A stretch of 64,000 nt of DNA from Candidatus Nitrotoga sp. MKT (GTDB lineage: Bacteria > Pseudomonadota > Gammaproteobacteria > Burkholderiales > Gallionellaceae): contig QFXH01000007.1 in the NCBI GenBank assembly GCA_003402345.1, positions 62,001 to 126,000 on the forward strand. Direction: 5' to 3'. The translations under genes and the position numbers were made by a program. Shown piece by piece: positions 1 to 7,510 of the stretch (position 1 is the first letter of the stretch; each line of letters begins with the position of its first letter). Under the pieces are notes generated by a model. The model saw only the letters and a list, made by a program, of their open reading frames with translations, did not search any database and had not been told where the DNA came from.

Positions 1-290
1 AAATTTCTAAGTTTCCGCCGGTTCGTCGCGATCTTGCTGTCGTTGTGGATGAAAGTGTAACAGTCCAATCTTTATTGGATGCCATGCTCGGTAGCAATAC
101 CTCGTATGTGGCAGAAATCGCGTTGTTTGATTTGTATCGTGGTAAAGGTGTGGGGGACGGAAAAAAAAGCCTTGCTTTCCGTGTGTTATTGCAAGATACT
201 CAAAAAACATTAATTGATAGTGAAATTGAACAAAGTATCGCGCGCTTGGCTGCTGTTTTGCAACAGCATGGTGCGCAGTTACGTATATAA
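1..290 (+). CDS. pheT: Phenylalanyl-tRNA synthetase beta subunit, C-terminal end (partial)
   Basis: Only the last ~96 residues are inside the window; the frame is open from base 3. The visible piece begins ISKFPPVRRDLAVVV, the typical entry to the ferredoxin-fold anticodon-binding domain (FDX-ACB) that ends bacterial PheT, and continues through ALFDLYRGKGVGDGKKSLAF, also a conserved stretch of this domain. PheT pairs with PheS to charge tRNA-Phe in the cytoplasm. The stop is 10 bases before ihfA, and the pheT-ihfA-MerR order is common in proteobacteria, which supports the call. Confidence 0.93.
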   Translation, partial: ISKFPPVRRDLAVVVDESVTVQSLLDAMLGSNTSYVAEIALFDLYRGKGVGDGKKSLAFRVLLQDTQKTLIDSEIEQSIARLAAVLQQHGAQLRI

Positions 291-300
291 GGGGTGATCA

Positions 301-606
301 ATGACATTAACCAAAGCAGAGCTCGCGGATTTACTGTTTGAAAAAGTTGGTTTGAATAAGCGTGAAGCTAAGGATATGGTTGAGTCCTATTTCGAGGAAA
401 TTCGTGCTCAACTTGAGCATGGTGAAAGTGTCAAGTTATCCGGTTTTGGCAATTTTCAGTTACGTGATAAGCCCCAGCGTCCTGGGCGTAATCCAAAGAC
501 AGGCGAAGATATCCCCATAACAGCACGCCGTGTAGTGACTTTTCATCCTAGCCAGAAACTTAAGAGCATGGTAGAGCTCCATTATCATGGAAAACCACAA
601 GCTTAA
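301..606 (+). CDS. ihfA: Integration host factor alpha subunit
   Basis: This 101-residue protein has the usual length and sequence of IHF-alpha (start [20 protein letters not shown]). It carries the DNA-binding arm [19 protein letters not shown], with the proline that intercalates into bent DNA. IHF-alpha and IHF-beta form a heterodimer that bends DNA sharply at specific sites and serves recombination, replication and transcription. A good ribosome site (AAGGGGTGA) sits just before the ATG. It lies 10 bases after pheT and overlaps the next gene by 20 bases, so the three are probably cotranscribed. Confidence 0.96.
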   Translation: MTLTKAELADLLFEKVGLNKREAKDMVESYFEEIRAQLEHGESVKLSGFGNFQLRDKPQRPGRNPKTGEDIPITARRVVTFHPSQKLKSMVELHYHGKPQA

Positions 607-955
607 TGCCGTCCTGCCATCGATCCCGGCGAAAAGGTATTTTACTATAGGTGAAGTCAGTGACTTATGCGGGGTGAAGGCGCATGTATTGCGTTATTGG
701 GAGCAGGAGTTTACCCAGCTGAAACCCGTTAAACGGGGCGGTAATCGGCGCTACTATCAGCATCATGAAGTTTTACTCATCCGTCGTATCAGGCAATTGC
801 TGTATGAAGAAGGTTTTACTATCAGTGGAGCCCGTGGTCGCTTGAGTGATTTTGTTGGACAACAAATAGAAAATCAGCCGCAACCGCTTCAATCATCCGC
901 TAATTTGTCTGAATTACGTCGTGAAATCAGCGAAATTATCGCCCTACTAGGGTAG
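587..955 (+). CDS. MerR-family transcriptional regulator
   Basis: A 122-residue protein with an N-terminal MerR winged helix-turn-helix at about residues 19-85 ([20 protein letters not shown], then [12 protein letters not shown]) and a short helical C-terminus. No metal-binding cysteine pattern typical of MerR or CueR is present. This is the small MerR-like protein regularly found right after ihfA in beta- and gammaproteobacteria; its target is not evident here. The start overlaps the end of ihfA by 20 bases, which suggests translational coupling. Confidence 0.88.
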   Translation: MENHKLNAVLPSIPAKRYFTIGEVSDLCGVKAHVLRYWEQEFTQLKPVKRGGNRRYYQHHEVLLIRRIRQLLYEEGFTISGARGRLSDFVGQQIENQPQPLQSSANLSELRREISEIIALLG

Positions 956-1024
956 TAAGAATCCCCTAGTTTTAGACCATCATTTAGATGGTAGTCTGCT
1001 ATAACAAAAAAACTATAAGTGAGG

Positions 1025-1322
1025 GCGGGTGTCAATAATGGACACCAACGGGTTCATGCGCCAATCTGTTTTCATATTGAGTAGCCCCTTTCCCCATGGG
1101 GCGTTGCTGTAGCCGTTCCCCTGGCGTGACATTGATGGTGCCATGCCGACTGATCGAGCAATTTTTGTACTTATGGGCGCAATACTGGCTACCCTCTGCC
1201 TAGTTGACTAGGTTGTCACCGAACAAATCTTTGTGGCATGCCAGATAGAGCCAACCCTTATTAATTGGGGAGGTGGGTGATGTCAATCGCTTAGATATGA
1301 TTTGGGGCGATCACCCACCAAG
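1025..1322 (-). pseudogene. Decayed IS3-family orfB transposase remnant
   Basis: Reading the minus strand in shifting frames gives pieces of an IS3 OrfB integrase core. A block like AIDITHLPN followed by GWLYLACHKDLFGDN (about 1212-1290) corresponds to the DITYI..GWLYLA..DLFS region. EGSQYCAHKYK follows, matching the DRGSQY motif, then SMSRQGNGYSNAP (about 1093-1145), matching the SMSR.GN.YDNAP catalytic-glutamate region. Stops, frameshifts and a deletion between the first two catalytic blocks show it is dead. No terminal inverted repeats could be identified. Confidence 0.7.
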
Positions 1323-1760
1323 CTAAGCGTATTAACCGCTCGGCGAAACTTCGCGGTTTTCCACCGAGTGAGATCAGTGTCGCATTCAGCAACTAATCGT
1401 AATGTGAGAAATAGGCCAATACCATGAATTTGCGTTAGATCAGGCCCAGCCAATGGGTACATGGTGAAGGTCGCACCATTTGACTGCTTGGTACGGTGCG
1501 TGTTTTGGGAAGCGGCGTCTCTGGCATGAGTTGACCCGTATAAGCATATCGCGCATTGCAGGTTGTTACATCAGGATTTTTCTCACTCGCCCAATAGGTA
1601 GTTACTAGACATCGTGTATGTCACTCTTTTTGCCAGGTATGAAATACGCTTCGCGTGCATTGGCAAGAATGACATTAATGCCGTGCGACTCAAGTACTTC
1701 GTACGCCATAAACCCAATGAATGCCTGTGGATTTTATTGTGGCAGTTTCGATTAGCCAAT
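1323..1760 (-). pseudogene. Decayed IS110-family transposase remnant
   Basis: On the minus strand, fragments in several frames match an IS110-type DEDD transposase in the right order. Near 1745 is IETATIKSTGIHWVYG, as in ME.TG.YW. Near 1609-1685 is a stretch including ILANAREAYFIPGKKSD, as in the VNA...PGRKSD..DA motif. Near 1360-1449 is GPDLTQIHGIGLFLTLRL, as in the C-terminal D.T.I.GIG region. Frameshifts and stops interrupt it throughout. It abuts the IS3 remnant, suggesting one element jumped into or beside another before both decayed. Bases 1761-1887 show nothing recognisable. Confidence 0.68.
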
Positions 1761-1887
1761 CTGTTATTTGTTTCACGTTTAATAAAACGTGGGCCCATTT
1801 TGCTCAGCCTATCTCATCTTCGATGGGGTAATGATTTTACTGCTGATGTATAAATTAAATAATTTCAAAAAATATGGCTTATTGCCC

Positions 1888-1913
1888 ATCGTTATATAGT
1901 AATATACATTTTG
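1888..1913. promoter_or_regulatory. Putative operator, copy 1 (ModE-like box) upstream of mop
   Basis: A 26-base AT-rich element beginning ATCGTTATATA and ending CATTTTG matches the element at 2545-2570 at 22 of 26 positions, in the same orientation. The CGTTATATA half resembles half-sites of the molybdate-responsive regulator ModE. It lies ~170 bases before the mop gene; copy 2 lies just before the barrel gene. The repeat is seen; ModE binding is inferred, and no modE gene is in the window. Confidence 0.45.
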
Positions 1914-2081
1914 CTAGCCGCTTCGAAATAAAGTGGATGCATACGGTGCGATGGCGGGTTAGTTTGACTGAAGTAGGGCGCATCTGGAAGCTTAATTGAG
2001 TTGCCGCAGAGCATTATAAACCCAGTGATTTGCGATATTCGATGAAGAAGCGTTGGATATTTTAATTAAGGAGAATTTAAG

Positions 2082-2510
2082 ATGAAAACAAGTGCACGTA
2101 ATACATTGAAAGGTACTGTTGTAACAGTTATTGATGGAGCAGTTAATTCAGAAGTGACGCTCAGGCTAGAAAGTGGTGTAACGGTGTATGCCATTGTAAC
2201 AATCGAAAGTGCACGGTTACTCGGCCTTGTGCCAGGTAAAGCTGCATACGCGTTAATCAAGTCTTCATGGGTGATTTTGACATTAGCGGATGAGAAGATC
2301 ATAACGTCAGCGCGTAATCGGCTGTGCGGGGTGGTCAACCGAATAGAGAAAGGTGCTGTAAATACCGAAGTGGCCCTTGATTTCGGCAATGACAATACGC
2401 TTGTTGCGATCATCACCAATGAATCGCAAAACTTACTTAAATTCTCGATTGGTAGCCCGGCTTGTGCCTTAATCAAGGCATCTAATGTTCTTCTTGCCGT
2501 AGATGCATAG
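2082..2510 (+). CDS. Molybdate-binding di-Mop (molbindin/TOBE) protein
   Basis: A 142-residue cytoplasmic protein made of two tandem Mop/TOBE domains (about 1-70 and 71-140). Both begin with the same pattern: TSARNTLKGTVVTVIDGAVN, then TSARNRLCGVVNRIEKGAVN. Each carries the EV.L.L and ALIK(S/A)S.V.L signatures of the fold. Such molbindins bind several molybdate or tungstate ions in oligomers and act as intracellular stores or sensors. The start has a strong AAGGAG site. It precedes an outer-membrane barrel gene and modABC, which fits molybdate homeostasis. The two halves imply an internal duplication, as in known di-Mop proteins. Confidence 0.9.
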   Translation: MKTSARNTLKGTVVTVIDGAVNSEVTLRLESGVTVYAIVTIESARLLGLVPGKAAYALIKSSWVILTLADEKIITSARNRLCGVVNRIEKGAVNTEVALDFGNDNTLVAIITNESQNLLKFSIGSPACALIKASNVLLAVDA

Positions 2511-2515
2511 AGAGT

Positions 2516-2540
2516 AAAACCACAGCCTACGGTTTTTTTT
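2516..2540 (+). terminator. Weak intrinsic terminator after mop
   Basis: AAAACC and GGTTTT form a 6-bp stem around a 9-base loop, and the right arm runs straight into a T tract. The stem is short and AT-rich, so it would be a leaky terminator between mop and the barrel gene. Confidence 0.4.
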
Positions 2541-2544
2541 AACT

Positions 2545-2570
2545 ATCGTTATGTAGTTTTATATATTTTG
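2545..2570. promoter_or_regulatory. Putative operator, copy 2 (ModE-like box) upstream of barrel gene
   Basis: Second copy of the 26-base element at 1888-1913 (22/26 identical, same orientation), beginning ATCGTTATGTA and ending TATTTTG. It sits 26 bases before the ATG at 2597, where it would overlap a promoter. Sharing it with the mop gene suggests a common molybdate-responsive control. Confidence 0.45.
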
Positions 2571-2596
2571 ATTTGGGTAATTCTTCAGGGGCAATT

Positions 2597-4339
2597 ATGA
2601 TAAAAAATTTTCATGACCCATTAGACAAAATGATTAGTCAGGCTATCAATTTCAAGAGAGTTACGAAATTAATAGAGTTTCAAGATTTGGCTCTTGTCAA
2701 AATTAAAATGCCTGGGTCGAAAATAAAAGCCAGTATTTTGGCTAGTAGTTTGTTAGTGGTGTCACCCTGTGTCCTTGCTCAGGAAAACGCGCAGTTGAAA
2801 CCGCAAAATGAAAAATCGGCGGGGCAAGAAGTACAGGGCATAGCGCAATCGAAGGAAACCGACAAGGAAAATTCTGCCTTGCAAGTCAAGAAAACGACTA
2901 AAACTGACACATCAGAAGTTAAGATCCCGGTTAAGGCTGCGGCTCAGACGCCTAGTTATTATGTTCAATTTCGTAGTTCTGGGTTAGCCATACAAACTGA
3001 ACCTCCTCGCTATGTCAAACAAGCCAATAAAACATGGCTTAAAGATATTGACGGTTGGCAAGATGTTAATTGGTTGGATATTGGTGTAGAAGCCCGGCTT
3101 CGCTATGAATCTCGTGAAAATGATTTTCGCCGAAAAACAGATACAGTGGATGAACCAATTTCATTACGGACACGCCTTTATGCTGCGGTAAAAAATAAAT
3201 TTGACCCATTACGCGCTACCTTTGAGTTTCAAGATTCTAGACGTTTTAACCAGGGATATCCGTATACCAATTTAGAGGTCAATAAAACAGAGTTTATTCA
3301 AGGTTATGGGGAATTGTTCTTTAAAGATGCGCTGGGGGTAGATGATCGGGGCAACGACAGGCCACTCAGCCTGCGAGCGGGGCGCATGGCTTTTGAGTTA
3401 ACGGATAAACGCCTGGTTGCACGAAATGAATATCGTAATACCACAAATAACTTCCAAGGTTACCGTGCAGTTTTAGGCCAGAAAAATAGCGACTGGCAAG
3501 GAACTATCTTTGCCTTTAATCCAGTAATTCGCTTTATGGAGCAAGCGGATAAAGCCAATGAGGCCCAGTGGTTCTACGGAGCTATGTTTGATGTGCGCAA
3601 ATGGTCAGACGTAGTCACATTTCAACCTTATTACTACTTACTACAACAAAATGGCAGTAAGGTAAAATATGCTTCTACGGGCGCACTTGCCACCGCAGCC
3701 GACAAAACAAATCGAGAAATTAACACCGGGGGGTTGCGGGCCTATGGAATAGTAGCCAATACCGGCATCGACTGGGATTTGAACTATGTCAAGCAATGGG
3801 GTACCGATAACGGGCAGGATCACGATGCCTATGGTTATAACATGGAATCAGGCTATACCTTCAACCATCCATGGAAACCCCGTGTCATGGCTAATTTAGG
3901 TTATGCCAGCGGCGATAAAAATCCAAATGACAAAAAAAGTCAACGTTTTGAGCGTTTATTCGGCTTTGCCAGGCCATGGTCCCACACTGATTACATTCAG
4001 ATGGAAAATATCCGCGCCACTAAACTTCGCGGAGAATTCAATCCCACCGCTACTTTAAAACTTGATTTTGGCTACAGCTGGTACAAACTAGCCAGTGCTA
4101 CAGACCGCTGGTCTGGCGGAAATAACTTGCGCGACACAACGGGAAAAAGCGGTAAAGATATAGGGGATGAGTTTGACATGCGTGCACAATTTCCAGTCAA
4201 TAAACATTTATCGATGGTTGTAGGTTATTCCTACTTCATGGCGGGAGATTTTGCCAAAGTGACGTCCCAGAAAGTGACGCCTGGACGAGGTGAAAACTCA
4301 CACCTAGTCTGGATAGACGCTACTGTAGTTGCATTTTAA
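2597..4339 (+). CDS. Outer-membrane beta-barrel protein, Alginate_exp family
   Basis: About 580 residues resembling alginate-export-type outer-membrane barrels: DIGVEARLRYESRENDF early in the barrel, many alternating aromatic strands, and repeated GY(S/A) turns near the end. It finishes in a hydrophobic/aromatic strand (HLVWIDATVVAF), the usual outer-membrane insertion signal. ATG 2597 was chosen because AGGGG precedes it by 6 bases. A second in-frame ATG at 2708 begins a cleaner signal peptide (MPGSKIKASILASSLLVVSP), so the mature N-terminus may follow CVLA near residue 55. A Lys/Gln/Thr-rich linker of ~60 residues follows. It sits between mop and modABC, so a role in taking up molybdate or another oxyanion is inferred; the family name alone does not set the substrate. 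Confidence 0.8.
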   Translation: MIKNFHDPLDKMISQAINFKRVTKLIEFQDLALVKIKMPGSKIKASILASSLLVVSPCVLAQENAQLKPQNEKSAGQEVQGIAQSKETDKENSALQVKKTTKTDTSEVKIPVKAAAQTPSYYVQFRSSGLAIQTEPPRYVKQANKTWLKDIDGWQDVNWLDIGVEARLRYESRENDFRRKTDTVDEPISLRTRLYAAVKNKFDPLRATFEFQDSRRFNQGYPYTNLEVNKTEFIQGYGELFFKDALGVDDRGNDRPLSLRAGRMAFELTDKRLVARNEYRNTTNNFQGYRAVLGQKNSDWQGTIFAFNPVIRFMEQADKANEAQWFYGAMFDVRKWSDVVTFQPYYYLLQQNGSKVKYASTGALATAADKTNREINTGGLRAYGIVANTGIDWDLNYVKQWGTDNGQDHDAYGYNMESGYTFNHPWKPRVMANLGYASGDKNPNDKKSQRFERLFGFARPWSHTDYIQMENIRATKLRGEFNPTATLKLDFGYSWYKLASATDRWSGGNNLRDTTGKSGKDIGDEFDMRAQFPVNKHLSMVVGYSYFMAGDFAKVTSQKVTPGRGENSHLVWIDATVVAF

Positions 4340-4367
4340 TTCCAATCAATGAACAGGAGCTTTTACC

Positions 4368-5132
4368 ATGATTAAAATTTTTCACACCCTTGTTATCGTA
4401 GTAGCATTCGCATTTGGATCCAGCATCGCCATGGCGGAAACCATCACAATCGTCGCTGCTTCCAGTATTAAATTCGCTATGGCCGATATCGTGAATAAAT
4501 TTAATGCCGAACACCGCAATGATGGGGTAAAGACTATTTATGGCGCATCAGGAAAATTCACCTCACAAATTCAAAATGGTGCGCCTTTTGATATGTTTTT
4601 TGCGGCGGACACTAATTTCCCGCAGATATTGAAAAAAGAAGGACTAACGAGCACTGATCCAGTAGTTTATGCGATTGGTAAACTGGTAATTTGGTCTTCA
4701 ATGATGGATGCCACTAAGATGACCTTGCAAAAACTGTCTGAACCAGCCATTCGTAAACTGGCCATCGCCAACCCCGAACATGCACCCTATGGTATGCGCG
4801 CCAAGGAAGCGATGAAATCAGCCGGAGTATGGGAAAAAATCAAGGACAAGCTCGTTTTTGGTGAAAATGTTGAACATACCGCACAGATGGTCAGTACTGG
4901 AGCGGCCGATGCCGGGATTATTCCCCTTTCCCTGGCACTTAATCCTGCAATGGTTAAACAAGGCGGCTATAGTTTAATTGATGATGGTATTCATGAACCG
5001 TTGGCCCAAGCCTTCGTAATCACGAAGCGCGCCAAGGACAGTACGCTTGCGCGGCAATTTGCGGCTTACTTCCAGACCCCCGAAGCGCGCAAAATCATGG
5101 AAAGCTATGGTTTTGTGGTGCCTAAAAAATAA
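4368..5132 (+). CDS. modA: Molybdate ABC transporter, periplasmic binding protein
   Basis: A 254-residue protein with a signal peptide (residues ~1-23, ending SSIAMA) followed by ITIVAASSIKFAMADI, the ModA start that supplies a Ser ligand to the oxyanion. FDMFFAADTNFPQ and an ...ENVEHTAQMVSTGAADAGI stretch are also typical of ModA. It captures molybdate or tungstate in the periplasm and hands it to ModB. An AGGAGC ribosome site precedes the ATG. It is 28 bases after the barrel gene and 18 before modB, consistent with one operon. Confidence 0.95.
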   Translation: MIKIFHTLVIVVAFAFGSSIAMAETITIVAASSIKFAMADIVNKFNAEHRNDGVKTIYGASGKFTSQIQNGAPFDMFFAADTNFPQILKKEGLTSTDPVVYAIGKLVIWSSMMDATKMTLQKLSEPAIRKLAIANPEHAPYGMRAKEAMKSAGVWEKIKDKLVFGENVEHTAQMVSTGAADAGIIPLSLALNPAMVKQGGYSLIDDGIHEPLAQAFVITKRAKDSTLARQFAAYFQTPEARKIMESYGFVVPKK

Positions 5133-5150
5133 TAGGTTGAGAAATAGATT

Positions 5151-5849
5151 TTGGAGTACTTAAGACAAAGTTTGAGTGCCGAGGATTGGACGGCAATCTG
5201 GCTTACGCTACGGCTTTGTTTATACACTACCTTAATTTTAATGGTGATTGCCACGCCGGTTGCGTGGTGGTTGGCTAGCGGACGTTCTGCCAGTCGAACC
5301 GCCGTGCAGGCTGTGGTTGCCTTGCCGCTGGTGTTACCCCCCACTGTACTGGGATTTTATCTCTTGATCACGCTTGGCCCGCGCGGCTTCATCGGCGGAA
5401 CGTTAGAGGATATGGGGTTCCATCATCTCGCCTTTACGTTCGAGGGCATATTGATCGGCTCAGTGTTGTATTCCATGCCATTTGCCGTACAGCCCTTGCA
5501 GGAAGCCTTTGCTAATCTGGGGCGACGCCCGATTGAGGTGGCTGCTTCGCTGGGGGCTGGCCTGATAGATCGTTTTATTAGCGTCATTTTACCAATGACC
5601 AAAGGGGGCTTCATCGTCGCCATGACACTCACTTTTGCTCATACCATGGGCGAATTTGGAGTAATTTTGATGGTGGGCGGCAATATTCCGGGGGTTACCC
5701 ACGTATTATCAACCACGATCTATGGCTATACTGAAGGTATGCAGTATGCCGCTGCAGGAAGACTGAGTTTGATGTTATTGATTTTTGCGTTTATCGTGCT
5801 TTTTGTGGTGTACTGGTTTAATCGAGGTTTTGAGATGGTAAAACCATGA
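5151..5849 (+). CDS. modB: Molybdate ABC transporter permease
   Basis: A 232-residue inner-membrane permease with about five or six membrane segments. The cytoplasmic loop at about residues 130-145 (AASLGAGLIDRFISVILPM) is the EAA motif that docks the ATPase. ALPLVLPPTVLGFYLL near residue 60 is a ModB hallmark. The TTG at 5151 is the most upstream plausible start, with only a weak upstream Shine-Dalgarno (GGTTGAG); a TTG at 5172 is an alternative. Its stop overlaps the modC start (ATGA), so translation is coupled. Confidence 0.94.
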   Translation: MEYLRQSLSAEDWTAIWLTLRLCLYTTLILMVIATPVAWWLASGRSASRTAVQAVVALPLVLPPTVLGFYLLITLGPRGFIGGTLEDMGFHHLAFTFEGILIGSVLYSMPFAVQPLQEAFANLGRRPIEVAASLGAGLIDRFISVILPMTKGGFIVAMTLTFAHTMGEFGVILMVGGNIPGVTHVLSTTIYGYTEGMQYAAAGRLSLMLLIFAFIVLFVVYWFNRGFEMVKP

Positions 5850-6919
5850 CTTTATCAGTACGCGCCCGGATTACTCACTCAAACTTTATTTTCGATGTCG
5901 ATGTTGATTGGCCTGCAGAGGGTGTCACTGTTCTGTTTGGACGTTCTGGCTCAGGCAAGACGACATTGCTGCGACTGATTGCTGGTTTGGAGCGCCCGAG
6001 CGGCGCACGCGTGAGTTTTCGTAACGAAATTTGGCTGAATGGACGTTGCTGGGTACCGTTGCATCGGCGGCGGATCGCTATGGTTTTTCAAGAGGCAAGT
6101 TTGTTGCCGCATCTGTCTGTACGCGAAAACCTCCTCTATGGTTACAAGCGCACACCGATTGCTGAACGTAAACTCCATTTAGATGAGGTCGTCCGTATGT
6201 TGGCCATTGAAAACTTGATTGAACGTAATGTTAATCAACTTTCCGGTGGGGAACGTCAGCGTGTTGCCTTGGGGCGTGCGTTGTTGACAAGTCCACGCCT
6301 GCTATTGATGGATGAGCCACTTTCGGCGCTTGACACGCAGACTAAGCGTGACATCCTTCCCTATTTCGAACGCTTGGTAATGGAAGCGGACGTGCCGATT
6401 GTGTATGTTACCCATGCGCCAGCCGAAGTAGAGCGTCTTGCAGACCGCGTGGTGTTTCTGCGGGATGGGCACATTGATCGTGTCGAAACGCTTAAACATG
6501 CCTTATCACGATCGGATTCACCGCTATTTAACGACGAAGGCGTGGTGTCGGTCATTGAGGGTCAGTTAGGGCTAAAAAAAGAACATGGGTTAACTCCTTT
6601 TCATGTTGGCGAAGATTGTTTTTGGCTGAGTAATCCTATTTATTCGGATAGCGTTGGTAGATCGCAACGTTTGCGTATTCTTGCTAAGGATGTCGGTATT
6701 GTGCTCACTAAGCCGGAGAACACAAGTTTGTTGAATATCTTGCCGGTGACAATACAGTGTATAGAGCATGCCCGCGAAGGACATGTTCTACTTGGATTAC
6801 GGTTAAGTGGAGGACAAAATCTATTTGCTGAAATCACTGCGTGGTCATGTAGCCGGCTGCAATTGCTTAATGGAGTGAACGTATATGCAATGATTAAAAC
6901 AGTCGCGTTGGCGGAGTAA
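5846..6919 (+). CDS. modC: Molybdate ABC transporter ATP-binding protein
   Basis: A 357-residue ABC ATPase: Walker A GRSGSGKTT (residues ~32-40), signature LSGGERQRVALGRAL (~132-146), Walker B LLLMDEPLSALD (~152-163) and the switch histidine in YVTHAPAEV. Its C-terminal third contains a Mop/TOBE domain (about 290-355), the regulatory oxyanion-binding module found in ModC. It powers molybdate import through ModB. It overlaps modB by 4 bases and is the last gene of the operon. Confidence 0.95.
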   Translation: MTLSVRARITHSNFIFDVDVDWPAEGVTVLFGRSGSGKTTLLRLIAGLERPSGARVSFRNEIWLNGRCWVPLHRRRIAMVFQEASLLPHLSVRENLLYGYKRTPIAERKLHLDEVVRMLAIENLIERNVNQLSGGERQRVALGRALLTSPRLLLMDEPLSALDTQTKRDILPYFERLVMEADVPIVYVTHAPAEVERLADRVVFLRDGHIDRVETLKHALSRSDSPLFNDEGVVSVIEGQLGLKKEHGLTPFHVGEDCFWLSNPIYSDSVGRSQRLRILAKDVGIVLTKPENTSLLNILPVTIQCIEHAREGHVLLGLRLSGGQNLFAEITAWSCSRLQLLNGVNVYAMIKTVALAE

Positions 6920-6974
6920 ATAATATGTTGTTGCAAGGTTTATTTGGATGGATGATTAAGCTACCTATTAAAAG

Positions 6975-7343
6975 TTATAACAAGATGGCGGCAACCACTT
7001 TGCGGTCTTCTCCCATTAAGATGTTGTAAGTGCGGCAGGCGGCGGGAGTATCCATACTTTCTACGCCGATGCTCGCCGCAGTCAATTGCTGATATAGACG
7101 TGGATGCGGAAAGCATTGCTGCGCGCCTGTTCCGAGCAGCACAATTTCTGGTTTCATGGCTAGAAGATAGGCGAAGTCTGATTCGCTTAATGCATCAAAA
7201 TTGTGCGGTTGCCAATCGGTGAATACCAGTTCCGGCGTGACCACTATGGAATGTTCAAAGCGTTGGCCGCTGACCGTGACATAGCCAGTTCCGTGGGCAG
7301 TGAAAATATTTTGGTTTGTGCGGGTGTTGAGATGCAGTTTCAC
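6975..7343 (-). CDS. Mth938/DUF498 domain protein
   Basis: A 122-residue single-domain protein resembling the Mth938 (DUF498) family: early GYVTVSGQRFEHSIVVTP, a central EIVLLGTGA and a late DTPAACRTYNILMGEDRKVVAAIL. The family is related to the mitochondrial complex I assembly factor NDUFAF3, but its bacterial role is not settled. The GTG start is supported by GGAG seven bases upstream. It is transcribed divergently from alaA, as in many proteobacteria, and converges on modC. Confidence 0.85.
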   Translation of the reverse strand: MKLHLNTRTNQNIFTAHGTGYVTVSGQRFEHSIVVTPELVFTDWQPHNFDALSESDFAYLLAMKPEIVLLGTGAQQCFPHPRLYQQLTAASIGVESMDTPAACRTYNILMGEDRKVVAAILL

Positions 7344-7510
7344 GCGAGTTCTCCATTTGCTGACCTAGGCGCGCTCGGTTAGAATCACGCCCTTTGCAAT
7401 CAGTAATTTCAAGGGCAATAAGTGTATTTATGACATTTTTTGTTCGTGTCAAATTCTACCATCCAGCGGATTGATGTCACAGTTTAGAAGCAATAGATTG
7501 AGGGAACCAA

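Noticed and set aside
956-1024. Search for a tRNA gene after the merR gene
   Set aside because: A tRNA often follows ihfA-merR in betaproteobacteria, but no cloverleaf or T-loop sequence could be found here; only a bulged AGAC..CATC/GATG..GTCT hairpin is visible, without a T tract.
1914-2081. Possible molybdenum-cofactor riboswitch upstream of mop
   Set aside because: No recognisable Moco RNA motif core or paired architecture could be found by eye in this leader.
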